Shown here piece after piece: positions 42,298 to 51,458 of a stretch of DNA of 64,000 nucleotides. The position numbers were made by a program, and so were the translations under genes. Source of the DNA: Crocinitomicaceae bacterium (GTDB lineage Bacteria; Bacteroidota; Bacteroidia; Flavobacteriales_G; Salibacteraceae); contig PAVO01000017.1 of the NCBI GenBank assembly GCA_002713215.1, positions 1 through 64,000 on the forward strand, in the 5' to 3' direction. Under the pieces are notes generated by a model that did not search any database, was not told the DNA's origin, and worked only from the letters and a program-made list of their open reading frames with translations. Every line of letters starts with the position of its first letter. Position 1 is the stretch's first letter.

Positions 42298-42309
42298 CTT
42301 AAAGTAGAA

Positions 42310-44451
42310 TTACTCATTACTAATATCTGTTCCCAATCGTTGCAGATAAGCAATCAGTGCTATAACCTCTTTGTCCTTATCTACCTGTACATCCGGATAC
42401 ACTTCAAGAATGTTGTCTACTATTTTTTGACCTTGTTCATCCATATCCTGGAATGCCTGGTCTTCGTAGCCTTCTTCATAGGGTACTCCCAGGGTACGCA
42501 TGGCTGCAATTTTCTTTAATGTTAAACTTCGATCCAGGTTGTCTTCTGTAATCCATGTATATGCCGGCATAATTGATCCGGAAGATGTAGACCTTGGGTC
42601 GTAAATGTGGTTGTAATGCCACGCATCAGATTTTCTCAACTTAGGTGTTCCTTCACGAGCCAAATCCGGTCCGGTACGCTTAGATCCCCATTGGAATGGG
42701 TGGTCGTAAACAAATTCACCGGCTTTAGAGTATTCTCCGTATCTCTCTGTTTCATGACGGAAAGGACGAATCATTTGAGAGTGGCAGGTGTAACAACCTT
42801 CCCGAATGTAAATGTCTCTTCCCTCTAATTCCAACGGTGTATAGGGTTGGACGCTTGCAATGGTGGGAACATTTGATTTTACTAGGAAGGTTGGGATTAA
42901 TTCGAATAATCCACCAACTGCAACAACTACCAAACTAACCACCAACATTTGAACTGGTTTCCTTTCTATCCAACGATGCCAGTGCTCGCCTTTTTTAGCA
43001 GCATAAACTTTCTGTAAGGCAGGAGCCTCATCAGCTTCTGAAGGCATAAATGATCCTTGATAGGCAGTTTTAATTAAGTTATAAACTCCAATAGCTGCAC
43101 CGGTAAAATACAATGTACCTCCAAGCACTCTTAGTTGATACATGCCGCTTATTTGCGTAACTGTTTCAAGGAAGTTTGGATAAGCCAAGTAACCTTCAGC
43201 AGTAAATTCTTTCCACATGAAGTATTGTGCAAATCCCGCCCAGTAAAGTGGAAGAGCGTAGAATATAATACCCAGTGTACCTAGCCAAAAATGTGTATTC
43301 GCCAGGGTGTCAGAGTAGATTTTCGTTTTCCACATTTTAGGAATCATGTAGTAAAGCATGCCAAATACCATGAATCCGTTCCACCCTAATCCACCAATGT
43401 GAACATGACCAACAATCCAGTCGGTATAATGTGCAATGGCATTAACTGATTTAAGTGAAAGCATTGGTCCTTCAAAGGTTGCCATACCGTAACAGGTAAT
43501 AGCCACAACCATAAATTTGAGAACAGCATTGTCACGAACCCTATCCCAGGCACCTCTCAACGTAAGCAATCCGTTAAGCATACCTCCCCAGGATGGAGCA
43601 ATAAGCATTACACTAAATACAACTCCCAGGCTTTGAGCCCAATCGGGTAGTGCGGTGTACAGTAAGTGGTGAGGTCCAGCCCATATATATAAGAAGATCA
43701 ATGCCCAAAAGTGAACGATTGAAAGTCGGTATGAGTAAACCGGACGATTGGCTGCTTTAGGAATGAAGTAATACATCAATCCTAAAAATGGTGTAGTTAA
43801 GAAAAAGGCTACCGCATTATGACCATACCACCATTGAACCAGTGCATCCTGAACTCCTGCATACCAGCTGTAAGATTTCATAAGGCTTACAGGCAGTTCA
43901 AAGCTATTTACTATGTGCAGCATAGCTACAGTAACGAAGGTGGCGATATAAAACCAGATGGCTACATATAAATGTCGCTCCCTCCGTTTAATAATGGTCA
44001 TAAACATATTGACACCAAAAACTACCCAAATAAGTGCGATTAAAATGTCAATCCACCATTCCAGTTCGGCATATTCCTTACCTGTGGTAATTCCCAGAGG
44101 AAGGGTTGCAACAGCACATACAATAATGAACTGCCAGCCCCAGAAATTAATATTCGAAAAGGCTTTGGACCACATTGGTGTTTTAAGCAAACGCGGTAAC
44201 GAGTAATAAACCCCTGCAAAAAGGGCATTACCAACAAATGCAAATATTACCGCATTGGTATGGAGTGGTCGAATTCTACCATACGATATATACCTGATTA
44301 ACAGGTTGTCATTAAAAAAATCTGCAAATGCAAGCTGACAAGCCGCAATCAGGCCCACTAACATTCCTACTAAACCGAATAGAGCAGTTACGATAATGAA
44401 TTTTTTCACTATCGAATTGTCATATTCAAACTTTTCCAGTTCCATCGACAT
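42310..44451 (-). CDS. ccoNO: fused cbb3 oxidase subunits I and II (CcoN-CcoO)
   Basis: A 713-residue fusion. Residues 1-465 are the CcoN haem-copper core with about 12 membrane helices. The low-spin haem ligand candidate is His64; CuB ligands are His211 (WWYGHNAV), His261 and His262 (AGPHH); haem ligands are His349 and His351 (GHVHIGGLGWNG). Residues about 490-713 are CcoO, with one helix and a haem c site CYTCH (553-557). It reduces oxygen at high affinity and pumps protons. Fusion of N and O is the usual arrangement in Bacteroidota. It overlaps ccoS by 26 nt. Confidence 0.93.
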   Translation of the reverse strand: MSMELEKFEYDNSIVKKFIIVTALFGLVGMLVGLIAACQLAFADFFNDNLLIRYISYGRIRPLHTNAVIFAFVGNALFAGVYYSLPRLLKTPMWSKAFSNINFWGWQFIIVCAVATLPLGITTGKEYAELEWWIDILIALIWVVFGVNMFMTIIKRRERHLYVAIWFYIATFVTVAMLHIVNSFELPVSLMKSYSWYAGVQDALVQWWYGHNAVAFFLTTPFLGLMYYFIPKAANRPVYSYRLSIVHFWALIFLYIWAGPHHLLYTALPDWAQSLGVVFSVMLIAPSWGGMLNGLLTLRGAWDRVRDNAVLKFMVVAITCYGMATFEGPMLSLKSVNAIAHYTDWIVGHVHIGGLGWNGFMVFGMLYYMIPKMWKTKIYSDTLANTHFWLGTLGIIFYALPLYWAGFAQYFMWKEFTAEGYLAYPNFLETVTQISGMYQLRVLGGTLYFTGAAIGVYNLIKTAYQGSFMPSEADEAPALQKVYAAKKGEHWHRWIERKPVQMLVVSLVVVAVGGLFELIPTFLVKSNVPTIASVQPYTPLELEGRDIYIREGCYTCHSQMIRPFRHETERYGEYSKAGEFVYDHPFQWGSKRTGPDLAREGTPKLRKSDAWHYNHIYDPRSTSSGSIMPAYTWITEDNLDRSLTLKKIAAMRTLGVPYEEGYEDQAFQDMDEQGQKIVDNILEVYPDVQVDKDKEVIALIAYLQRLGTDISNE

Positions 44452-44626
44452 TTGTTTTTATTTGAGAATTAGATTTATTTTCTGTTGAATTGTTTTCGAA
44501 TAACATTCGAATAGACGGTGTGTAATCGTCTTCATATTGTCCGGATCGGATAGACCAGATAAATGCGCCTAGGAAAAAAAGAGCAACCAATAAACTAGCT
44601 CCAATTAATATAACAATTACGCTCAT
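44426..44626 (-). CDS. ccoS: CcoS cbb3 oxidase maturation protein
   Basis: A 66-residue protein with one membrane helix (about 3-25) and the CcoS pattern GAFIWSIRSGQYEDDYTPSIRML. It is needed for cofactor insertion into cbb3 oxidases. It is the first gene of the operon, its 3' end overlapping ccoNO by 26 nt. The copper ATPase CcoI that often accompanies it is not in this window. Confidence 0.9.
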   Translation of the reverse strand: MSVIVILIGASLLVALFFLGAFIWSIRSGQYEDDYTPSIRMLFENNSTENKSNSQIKTNVDGTGKV

Positions 44627-44649
44627 TATAGACTCCTAGATTTATGCAC

Positions 44650-44678
44650 CAAAAGTATTTTCTAGACGCAGCATACAA
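44650..44678 (-). promoter_or_regulatory. promoter of the ccoSNOQP operon
   Basis: On the minus strand, TTG (44678-44676), an 18-bp spacer and TACTTTTG (44657-44650) fit TTG-N17-23-TAnnTTTG exactly. It lies 23 bp before ccoS. A perfect palindrome AGTAATTACT (44694-44703) is about 40 bp further upstream and could bind an activator. No TTGAT-N4-ATCAA FNR box is visible. Confidence 0.55.
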
Positions 44679-44827
44679 CATGACCTTTAATGTAGTAATT
44701 ACTGACTTATATCATTTAAAGTTAACGTCTGTTAATTCGCAATCGAAAATAGTACATGAAATTGGGAAGGCAATGGGCTGTTGAAAAGATAACCTGAATT
44801 TAAAATATAGAATTATCAATAAGTGGA

Positions 44828-45961
44828 TCAATAGAGATCATAGAGAAAAAGTCTGCCTTCCAATGGACCGTTCCAAAGTGGAATTCTTCTACGAGGTTTT
44901 AGTCCAAGGCCTTTTAAAGCAGGAATGTTGGCACTAAAAACGCCGGCAGTCCAACCTGAGAATTGTTGTTTGAACTGGTCTCCCATATTCTTATAAAAGT
45001 CTCTGGCTTCTGATAATTCCAGGCGTTCACCATAAGGTGGATTTGTTAATAAAAGTCCTGATTCAACATTGAAATGATTAGCAGATTCAAAAAAATCGGC
45101 TTTCTCAATGCGCCCACTTGAATAACCAACGTTACCCAAGTTTGATTTTGTTAATCCAACATTATTTCCTACCAGATCCGTTCCGTATATCGATCCCGAA
45201 AATTTGGTGATATTAGCATTACAGCTGTCAATCAGATTCAAAAATTCTCCTTTATCGTAATTTTTCCATTCCTGAAAAGCCCAATGCCTTCGAAATTTTC
45301 CCGCAGGAGTATTGGTTGCCAGCAGGTATCCTTCGCAAAGAATGGTTCCGGATCCGCACATGGGATCGAAGAGGTTCATTTTTGAATTAAATCCTGCCTG
45401 TTTCAGCATGGCAGCTGCAAGTACTTCACTAATTGGGGCTCTGAAAATGCCCGATTTATAACCTCTTTTGTGCAAAGATTCACCTGAACTATCTATGGAT
45501 AGAGTGGTAGTGTTTCCACTTATGAGAACATGGATTTTAACATCCGGATAATCAAAATCCACAGAGGGACGTTTGCCCTCATTATCTCTAAAATTATCTA
45601 CAATGGCATCCTTGACTAACCTTGCCGCATAGAGCGAGTTTCTGAAAAACTCGGAATTATTGGCTATGGCATCGATTTTAAACGACTGTCTTACTGAAAA
45701 CCATTCACTCCAGTCAATGTTTCTGGCGGCATCGTATAAATCATTGGCACTATTGATACGAAGGTGGTCCAGGTTAATAAGTACCCGAAGTGCAGTTCTA
45801 AGCAGATAGTTGAAAGTATAAATGTCCTTTAAGTCACAACCTGAGACAGAAACACCTCTTCGGCTTACTTTTAACCGGGAAGGAGAAATTCCAAGTTCCT
45901 TTAGCTCTTCAATAAGAATATCTTCAAGCCCCTGATAGGTAGATATAAAAACCTGATACAT
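44828..45961 (-). CDS. THUMP-domain RNA methyltransferase (RlmL-like)
   Basis: A 377-residue class I methyltransferase with an N-terminal THUMP domain (about 50-155). The AdoMet loop is DPMCGSGTILCEGYL and the catalytic motif is TNPPYGERL, typical of guanine-N2 methyltransferases of the RlmL (23S rRNA m2G2445) group. It lacks the second, RlmK-like domain of the fused E. coli enzyme. Its first base overlaps the last base of the preceding stop codon (TAATG). rRNA target by family, not proven. Confidence 0.88.
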   Translation of the reverse strand: MYQVFISTYQGLEDILIEELKELGISPSRLKVSRRGVSVSGCDLKDIYTFNYLLRTALRVLINLDHLRINSANDLYDAARNIDWSEWFSVRQSFKIDAIANNSEFFRNSLYAARLVKDAIVDNFRDNEGKRPSVDFDYPDVKIHVLISGNTTTLSIDSSGESLHKRGYKSGIFRAPISEVLAAAMLKQAGFNSKMNLFDPMCGSGTILCEGYLLATNTPAGKFRRHWAFQEWKNYDKGEFLNLIDSCNANITKFSGSIYGTDLVGNNVGLTKSNLGNVGYSSGRIEKADFFESANHFNVESGLLLTNPPYGERLELSEARDFYKNMGDQFKQQFSGWTAGVFSANIPALKGLGLKPRRRIPLWNGPLEGRLFLYDLY

Positions 45962-46572
45962 TAAAGAATTTTAAAGCCTAAATTGAGTTGAACACCGCTA
46001 TTATTTATTTCAGCAGCAGCAATATTGCTCCAGTCAGAAATGGAATAAGCATATCGAATGTCTATGGTAACAAACACTATATCCATTCCAAGCCCGCCGG
46101 CTACGGACCATTGAGTTCCACCTTTAAATTGCCAGTTGGTATTGGTTTCAAGTGCTCCGCCGTTGTAACTGGTCTTAACCTTGTCAAAGAAGTTATATCG
46201 CATAGCAGGACCTCCGAATAATCGGAGATTAAAAACCTTGGAATCAATCATTTTCCATCCAAAGGCAACGGGAACATCAATTCCATACACACTGATTTCT
46301 CCTGTAGTATTACCAGTTGTGCTACTAAATTTTCCAGGGTTTGATACAAAAAGTGCATCTACGCCTACATAGACTTTTTTGATTTTAACGCGAGCAAAAA
46401 CTCCACCTTGCCACGAAGTGACCGCTTCTGTATTAATAGAATCGAGGCCTATATTGTATTCCGACTGAGAGATTCCTCCCGTAAACCCAAAATTAAATGG
46501 GATCTGTGCGTTAGAAATGGAACAATATCCAAGAATTAGCGTAAGGGAAAAAAGATTTAACCAGGCTTTCAT
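45961..46572 (-). CDS. PorT-like outer-membrane beta-barrel protein
   Basis: A 203-residue exported protein. The signal peptide ends ISNAQ, and the body has the alternating pattern of an eight-stranded barrel (FNFGFTGGISQSEYNIGL; GGVFARVKIKKVYVGVDALF; VQLNLGFKIL at the end). A perfect -7 box TAATTTTG on the minus strand (46602-46595) lies 23 bp upstream. It is the first gene of a pair with the RNA methyltransferase, probably by chance of location. Function unknown. Confidence 0.75.
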   Translation of the reverse strand: MKAWLNLFSLTLILGYCSISNAQIPFNFGFTGGISQSEYNIGLDSINTEAVTSWQGGVFARVKIKKVYVGVDALFVSNPGKFSSTTGNTTGEISVYGIDVPVAFGWKMIDSKVFNLRLFGGPAMRYNFFDKVKTSYNGGALETNTNWQFKGGTQWSVAGGLGMDIVFVTIDIRYAYSISDWSNIAAAEINNSGVQLNLGFKIL

Positions 46573-46594
46573 TTGTTTGGGAAAAATTAATCGT

Positions 46595-46602
46595 CAAAAT
46601 TA
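46595..46602 (-). promoter_or_regulatory. promoter -7 element of the PorT-like gene
   Basis: TAATTTTG on the minus strand matches TAnnTTTG. The divergent gene at 46709 has its own box at 46683-46690, so the 136-bp gap carries back-to-back promoters. Confidence 0.5.
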
Positions 46603-46682
46603 TAATTAATAGTTACGGTGTTATCTCGAATCCAAGTAATTTCAACCCTTACTCAAATGGTTTCCCCAGTAACGTTTTGTAC

Positions 46683-46690
46683 TATTTTTG
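46683..46690 (+). promoter_or_regulatory. promoter -7 element of the Lys/Glu/Ala-rich protein gene
   Basis: TATTTTTG, a perfect TAnnTTTG. It covers the TTG at 46688 that opens the longest frame, so translation should start at ATG 46709, which also begins the signal peptide. Confidence 0.55.
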
Positions 46691-46708
46691 ACCCCGCTTA
46701 AACTTGAC

Positions 46709-48793
46709 ATGCGTAAAGTACTGATTGCATTCTTTTCCGTTGTTTTTATTTCCTTTTCGGCATTCGCACAAATGGAAAAATACCATGTGAAGGTAAACAT
46801 GGATGACGACTTTGCAAGTATGAACGGTGCATTTGCACTGGTTAAAGTGAATGGTAAGTCAATCAAACGAATTGCAGCTTCAGCCAACGGCAAAATTGAA
46901 TTCGATCTTGAATTTGGACAAGATTATGTGGTTGAGTTTCACAAACAGTTCTACGCTACAAAAAAAATTGATGTATTTCTTCGTCAGGTTACACCTGAAA
47001 TGATAGATATAGGTTGTCGTGGAAACACCTGGCATGTGGGTATGATTCAGAAGGTTGAGGGAATAGATTATTCGGTTTTGGATAAACCCGTGGGTAAAAT
47101 ATTCTACGAACCAGATGAAAAATGTTTTGGTTGGGATGCTGATTATTCCCTAAGGGTGATGGAGCAATTAGAGAAGTTGGAAGAGGAAATGGAAGCCAAG
47201 AAAAGAGAATATGAAAAATCTTTGGCCGATGCCGATAAGTCTATTTCTAAGAAAGAATTTGATGCAGCGAAGGGGAGTGTCGCAAGAGCCAAGGAACTTT
47301 TCCCCAATGATAAAAAGACCGAGGATATACAAAATAAACTGGACAAGGCTATGGCTGCTGCTAAAGATGAGGAAACTGCCGCTGCTGCCGCTGCAGAACA
47401 GGCAAAGAAAGAAGAGGAAGAAAAGCGTAAAAAAGAAGAATTTGACAACCATATGGATGCCGGAGATAAAGCACTCAAAGCTGGAACGCTGGATCAGGCG
47501 ATCAAGCACTATCAAGATGCCGGTACGGTAGATCCAAGTTCAACTGCAGTAAAAACCAAGATACAGGTAGTTGAAGATACCAAAGCAAAACGAGCTGCGG
47601 AAGAAGAGGCTAAGAAAAAGGAAGAGGAAGAGAAGAAGAGACTGGAGGAGGAAGAGGCTAAAAAAGCTGCCGCTGCTGCGGCTACAGCATTAGCTGCCAA
47701 GGAGGCAGATCAAAAAGCAAAAGAAGAGGCCGCTGCCGCTGAACAAAAAGCAAAGGAAGAAGCAGAAGCTGCTGAAAAATTAGCGAAAGAGGAAGAAGCC
47801 AAAAAGACTGCTGAGGCCAAGGAAGCAGAGGCTAAGGAAAAGGAAGCTTCTGCCGCCGCGGCATTAGCGGCTAAGAAACTAGCCGATGAGGAAAAGGCCA
47901 AAGAAAAGGAAGCGGCAGAGTTAGCCAGCAAGAATGAAAAGGAAGCCAAGGAGGCCGCCAAGGAACAAGAAAAAGAGGATAAACAGAAACAAGAAGAGGA
48001 GGAGGCAAAAAAGACCGCCGAAGCTTCTGCTGCAGCCAAGTTGGCTAAAGAAGAAGAACAGAAAGCAAAGGCATCTGCGGCTGAGGCTGAGAAAAAAGCA
48101 AAGGAAGAAGCCAAGCAGAAAGAAGAGGAACAAAAAGCAAAAGCTGCTTTAGCCGCTGCCCCGAAAAAGACCGAACCAAAAAAGGAGGAACCAAAGAAAG
48201 AAGAGGTGAAGGAGAAACCAAAAGAGGACCCGAAACCAAAGGAAAAGAAGGAAGAGCCGAAGAAAAAGCCGGTAGAAAAGAAAAAAGAACCGGTAAAACC
48301 CAAAGTGGAAGTTAAGTCGCCAACCGTTGCCGCGGTTTCAGTTAAACATCAAAACGAGAAGAAAAAGGCTGCCATGCATGGAAGTGCTAAGAAGACCTCA
48401 AAATCAGAGGACAAACAGGCCGATATCCATGCCAAACTAGACCAGGCTGCCATGAAACAAAACCCCAAGTCAACCAGTATTGGAGAGCATCACGACTGGG
48501 ATATGCACGAGCCCGGAGTTAGCAAGGCCATTGCACAGGAGTATCCGGAAGGAGTTACCGAAGAGATATACATGAAGGGCAATAAGGAGATTACCGAACG
48601 TGTGGTGGTTAAGGATGGTAGGGGAGATATCTATTGGAAAGTAAAGCATCCCTGGGGTGGCATATACTATTTTAAAAACAACACCATTAACATTTCCGCA
48701 GTTGAATTCGACCTTTTTACAGTTCTCAAAGATGAAGATGGTAATATAATTGAACCTTATCACATTGATCGGGTGCAGGACCACGATCATTAA
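46709..48793 (+). CDS. exported Lys/Glu/Ala-rich coiled-coil protein
   Basis: A 694-residue exported protein (signal peptide MRKVLIAFFSVVFISFSAFAQ). Residues about 22-145 are a beta-rich domain common at the N-terminus of Bacteroidota periplasmic proteins (KYHVKVNMDDDFASMNG). Residues 150-300 hold two TPR-like helical hairpins (AKGSVARAKELFPNDKKTEDI; LKAGTLDQAIKHYQDAG). Then about 230 residues of EAKKKEEE/KAKEEAAAAE repeats form a long charged helix, with a Pro/Lys tail. The final 80 residues are a conserved beta domain (EIYMKGNKEITERVVVKDG). It resembles TolA in composition only. It is probably a periplasm-spanning or peptidoglycan-linked structural protein. Confidence 0.72.
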   Translation: MRKVLIAFFSVVFISFSAFAQMEKYHVKVNMDDDFASMNGAFALVKVNGKSIKRIAASANGKIEFDLEFGQDYVVEFHKQFYATKKIDVFLRQVTPEMIDIGCRGNTWHVGMIQKVEGIDYSVLDKPVGKIFYEPDEKCFGWDADYSLRVMEQLEKLEEEMEAKKREYEKSLADADKSISKKEFDAAKGSVARAKELFPNDKKTEDIQNKLDKAMAAAKDEETAAAAAAEQAKKEEEEKRKKEEFDNHMDAGDKALKAGTLDQAIKHYQDAGTVDPSSTAVKTKIQVVEDTKAKRAAEEEAKKKEEEEKKRLEEEEAKKAAAAAATALAAKEADQKAKEEAAAAEQKAKEEAEAAEKLAKEEEAKKTAEAKEAEAKEKEASAAAALAAKKLADEEKAKEKEAAELASKNEKEAKEAAKEQEKEDKQKQEEEEAKKTAEASAAAKLAKEEEQKAKASAAEAEKKAKEEAKQKEEEQKAKAALAAAPKKTEPKKEEPKKEEVKEKPKEDPKPKEKKEEPKKKPVEKKKEPVKPKVEVKSPTVAAVSVKHQNEKKKAAMHGSAKKTSKSEDKQADIHAKLDQAAMKQNPKSTSIGEHHDWDMHEPGVSKAIAQEYPEGVTEEIYMKGNKEITERVVVKDGRGDIYWKVKHPWGGIYYFKNNTINISAVEFDLFTVLKDEDGNIIEPYHIDRVQDHDH

Positions 48794-48820
48794 CAGTAGA
48801 TCAGCACCAATTTATTATAA

Positions 48821-49078
48821 TTATTTTTTTGGAGGTACCGGATCGTTACCGCTCGTTCCCCAGGGATGGCATTTAATAATCCGTAGAAAACCTAACCAGG
48901 TACCTTTTAGCGGCCCATGAACTCTTATAGCCTCTGCCGCATAATTGCTACAGGTGGGGTAGTGACGGCAATTTGAGCCCAAATAGGGAGAAATGGCAAA
49001 TTGATAGAACTTGATCAACATAAGCAATGGAAACGCTACTATTTTCTCAAGTGTTTTCAACGATGAAATATTTTTCAC
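48821..49078 (-). CDS. yidD: YidD membrane-protein insertion efficiency factor
   Basis: An 85-residue protein with the full YidD pattern: [25 protein letters not shown] and [25 protein letters not shown]. It associates with the inner membrane and supports YidC-dependent insertion. It is last in a minus-strand run folE-cysS-unknown-dcd-yidD, 31 bp after dcd. Confidence 0.93.
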   Translation of the reverse strand: MKNISSLKTLEKIVAFPLLMLIKFYQFAISPYLGSNCRHYPTCSNYAAEAIRVHGPLKGTWLGFLRIIKCHPWGTSGNDPVPPKK

Positions 49079-49109
49079 ATAGAATTTATTCTATGCGTGA
49101 TGCTCTGAA

Positions 49110-49628
49110 CTATTCAAAATCTTTGTACAACATACTGGGCTGTACTTCATGATTGTCCTGGTATTTACCGCTCACATACTTATCAAAATCACCTTCGATA
49201 CTGTGATAATAAATTTGGCAAATTTCAACACCAGCATGAATTCTTATGGGTTCTACGCAATGAATTTCCAGTGTCCAAAAACCTGAAAAACCAACGTCTC
49301 CAAAGCCAGCGGTTACATGAATGTACAAACCCAATCGCCCAATGCTACTGCGGCCTTCCAGCATAGGAACATAACTTTCTGTTCTGGTGTGCTCCGCCGT
49401 TCTGCCCAGGTATAGTTTTCCAGGTTGCAGAACCAATCCTTCTTCGGGAATGAATAACTCCTTGGTTGGGTTTGGCTTTTTCATTTCCAACACAGGAGTA
49501 TCGTAAACCAATAATCGATCATGAAGGCTTAAATTGTATGAATTGGGATTGAGTCTACTTTCCTGGTATGGTTCAATGAAAATATTCTTCCCAAGTTGTT
49601 TTTTTATTTCGTTGCCGGATAGAATCAT
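49110..49628 (-). CDS. dcd: dCTP deaminase
   Basis: A 172-residue enzyme that deaminates dCTP to dUTP for thymidylate synthesis. Family markers are RLNPNSYNLSLHDRLLVY, YLGRTAEHT, MLEGRSSIGRLGL and HVTAGFGDVGFSGFWTLE, in which the last glutamate is catalytic. The length is slightly short of the enterobacterial enzyme but normal for Bacteroidota. Its ATG immediately abuts the stop of the upstream small gene. Confidence 0.92.
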   Translation of the reverse strand: MILSGNEIKKQLGKNIFIEPYQESRLNPNSYNLSLHDRLLVYDTPVLEMKKPNPTKELFIPEEGLVLQPGKLYLGRTAEHTRTESYVPMLEGRSSIGRLGLYIHVTAGFGDVGFSGFWTLEIHCVEPIRIHAGVEICQIYYHSIEGDFDKYVSGKYQDNHEVQPSMLYKDFE

Positions 49629-49925
49629 TTATTCTTTTTCTCTTCTTAATAAGTAAATAAGCCTGGTATTAATTCCAGCTGGTACCGCTTCCATATCAAC
49701 TACAACCCAGCCATGATTGTTTGTTAAATCATTGATGGCCTGAAGAATATCTGAAGTCTGAACCCTGCTTTCTTTTGGTTGCAGTATTTTGGACTCCTGT
49801 GCAGTATGGAACGTGATCGATTTGGTTGCCATTATCGCCATCAGGTTAGCATATTTGTAGTTTTCTTGAGCAAATGTAGCAAGAGTAAAGAATGAAAGAG
49901 TGAGAATAAAAATTAGCCTTTTCAT
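49629..49925 (-). CDS. small exported protein of unknown function
   Basis: A 98-residue exported protein with a clear signal peptide (MKRLIFILTLSFFTLATFAQ). The mature 78 residues contain YKYANLMAIMATKSITFHT and end LLRREKE. Not a family I recognise. It is enclosed between cysS (14 nt) and dcd (0 nt), so it is surely translated as part of that operon. Confidence 0.65.
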   Translation of the reverse strand: MKRLIFILTLSFFTLATFAQENYKYANLMAIMATKSITFHTAQESKILQPKESRVQTSDILQAINDLTNNHGWVVVDMEAVPAGINTRLIYLLRREKE

Positions 49926-49939
49926 AAGATTTTAATCAT

Positions 49940-51445
49940 TTAGTTAATAGAAAACGAACTTCCATCTTTTCCGTCATTCAGCGTGATACCCAGTTCACTT
50001 AAGTCATCCCTAATTTTATCAGACAATTCCCAGTTTTTATTGGCCCTAGCTTCATCCCTCATATTGATTAAAAAGTTCATTACCTCCTGAAGCTTATTGC
50101 TTTCTCCGTCCGATTCGTCCATTAATCCAAGAACATCCGTTACCATTGAATTAAACACCTTTTTTAAAGTGTCGAAGGTGCTTTCCTTGATCGATGACAA
50201 ATTGAGTTGATTGTTTTCAAATGCATTGATCTTATTAACCAGCTCAAACAAAACAGCTATTGCTTTTGGTGTATTGAAATCATCACTCATTTCGACGTAC
50301 ACCTGTTCGCATTGTTTGTTGATTTCATCGTCCAGGCCGTAGTCCGTTTTTCCCTGGTTTTCAAAGCTAAGACCATTTAATGATTTCAATGCGTTCATTA
50401 ATCGTTTATAGCCTTTTTCAGCCGCTTTTAGTGCCTCATTACTAAAATCCAGGGTACTTCTGTAGTTGGCCTGAAGCATAAAGAATCGAGCTGTCATGGG
50501 TGAATACCCCTGATCCAATAGGGGATGATCTCCTGCGACGAGTTCCAATGGGAGAAACGAATTTCCAAGGGACTTACTCATTTTGGTACCATTCACCGTA
50601 AGCATGTTCCCGTGCATCCAGTACCTCACCGGTTCTGTTCCATCGGCTCCTACACTTTGGGCTATTTCACACTCATGGTGCGGAAATTTCAAATCCATTC
50701 CGCCTCCGTGTATGTCAAATTGTTCGCCGAGGTACTTGGTACTCATAACGGAACATTCCAAATGCCAGCCGGGTACTCCCTGCCCCCAGGGAGAATTCCA
50801 CTTCATTAGTGTGTTTTCTGACGCCCCTTTCCAAATGGCAAAATCGGCAAAGAACTGCTTTTCATTACCCCCTTCCAGGTTGTCGCGGGTTTGCTCCAGT
50901 AATTCATCTACCTTTCTTCCCGAGAGCTTTCCGTAGTCATATTTTTCAGAGAACTTCTTCACATCAAAGTAGACCGACCCATTGACTTCGTAGCCATAGC
51001 CATTGTCAATGATACGTTTTACCATTTCAATTTGCTCCTGAATATGACCAGTAGCAGTTGGTTCTATACTGGGATCCTTGAGATTAAAAAGATGGGTCAC
51101 ATAATGGAAACCGTTGGTATATTTCTGAACAATCTCCATGGGTTCCAGTTCCTCCAAACGGGCTCGCTTTTCAATTTTATCTTCCCCCTCGTCAGCGTCG
51201 CTTACCAAATGCCCTACATCGGTTATGTTTCGGACGTACCGAACTTTATATCCTAAATGTTCGAGGTATCTCCATACCACATCAAAAGTGAGGAATGATC
51301 GTACGTTTCCAAGGTGCGCTTCGTTGTATACGGTTGGCCCACAAACATAGAGACCTACTCGCGGAGCATTTATTGGTTCAAATTTTTCTTTCTTTTTTCC
51401 TAGTGAATTGAATATCGCAACTGGATATTTATCGTACAGCGCCAT
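49940..51445 (-). CDS. cysS: cysteinyl-tRNA synthetase
   Basis: A 501-residue class I aminoacyl-tRNA synthetase. Markers are VCGPTVYNEAHLGNVR (HIGH-type HLGN), the zinc-ligand HGGGMDLKFPHHECEIAQ and the signature MSKSLGNS (KMSKS). It charges tRNA-Cys. It follows folE by 13 nt in the same operon. It is a few dozen residues longer than E. coli CysS, mostly in the C-terminal helical part. Confidence 0.96.
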   Translation of the reverse strand: MALYDKYPVAIFNSLGKKKEKFEPINAPRVGLYVCGPTVYNEAHLGNVRSFLTFDVVWRYLEHLGYKVRYVRNITDVGHLVSDADEGEDKIEKRARLEELEPMEIVQKYTNGFHYVTHLFNLKDPSIEPTATGHIQEQIEMVKRIIDNGYGYEVNGSVYFDVKKFSEKYDYGKLSGRKVDELLEQTRDNLEGGNEKQFFADFAIWKGASENTLMKWNSPWGQGVPGWHLECSVMSTKYLGEQFDIHGGGMDLKFPHHECEIAQSVGADGTEPVRYWMHGNMLTVNGTKMSKSLGNSFLPLELVAGDHPLLDQGYSPMTARFFMLQANYRSTLDFSNEALKAAEKGYKRLMNALKSLNGLSFENQGKTDYGLDDEINKQCEQVYVEMSDDFNTPKAIAVLFELVNKINAFENNQLNLSSIKESTFDTLKKVFNSMVTDVLGLMDESDGESNKLQEVMNFLINMRDEARANKNWELSDKIRDDLSELGITLNDGKDGSSFSIN

Positions 51446-51458
51446 AGGTTGCTGGAAA

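Noticed and set aside
44694-44703. FNR box upstream of ccoS
   Set aside because: AGTAATTACT is a perfect palindrome but does not match TTGAT-N4-ATCAA; kept only as an unassigned site.
47143-48303. Long open frames on the minus strand inside the Lys/Glu/Ala-rich gene
   Set aside because: They are Ser/Phe/Ala-rich mirror frames produced by the GAA/AAG/GCN codon repeats of the plus-strand gene, without start signals.
46709-48793. TolA
   Set aside because: Only the charged Ala/Lys/Glu helix is similar; there is a cleaved signal peptide instead of a membrane anchor, and no TolB/Pal genes are near.
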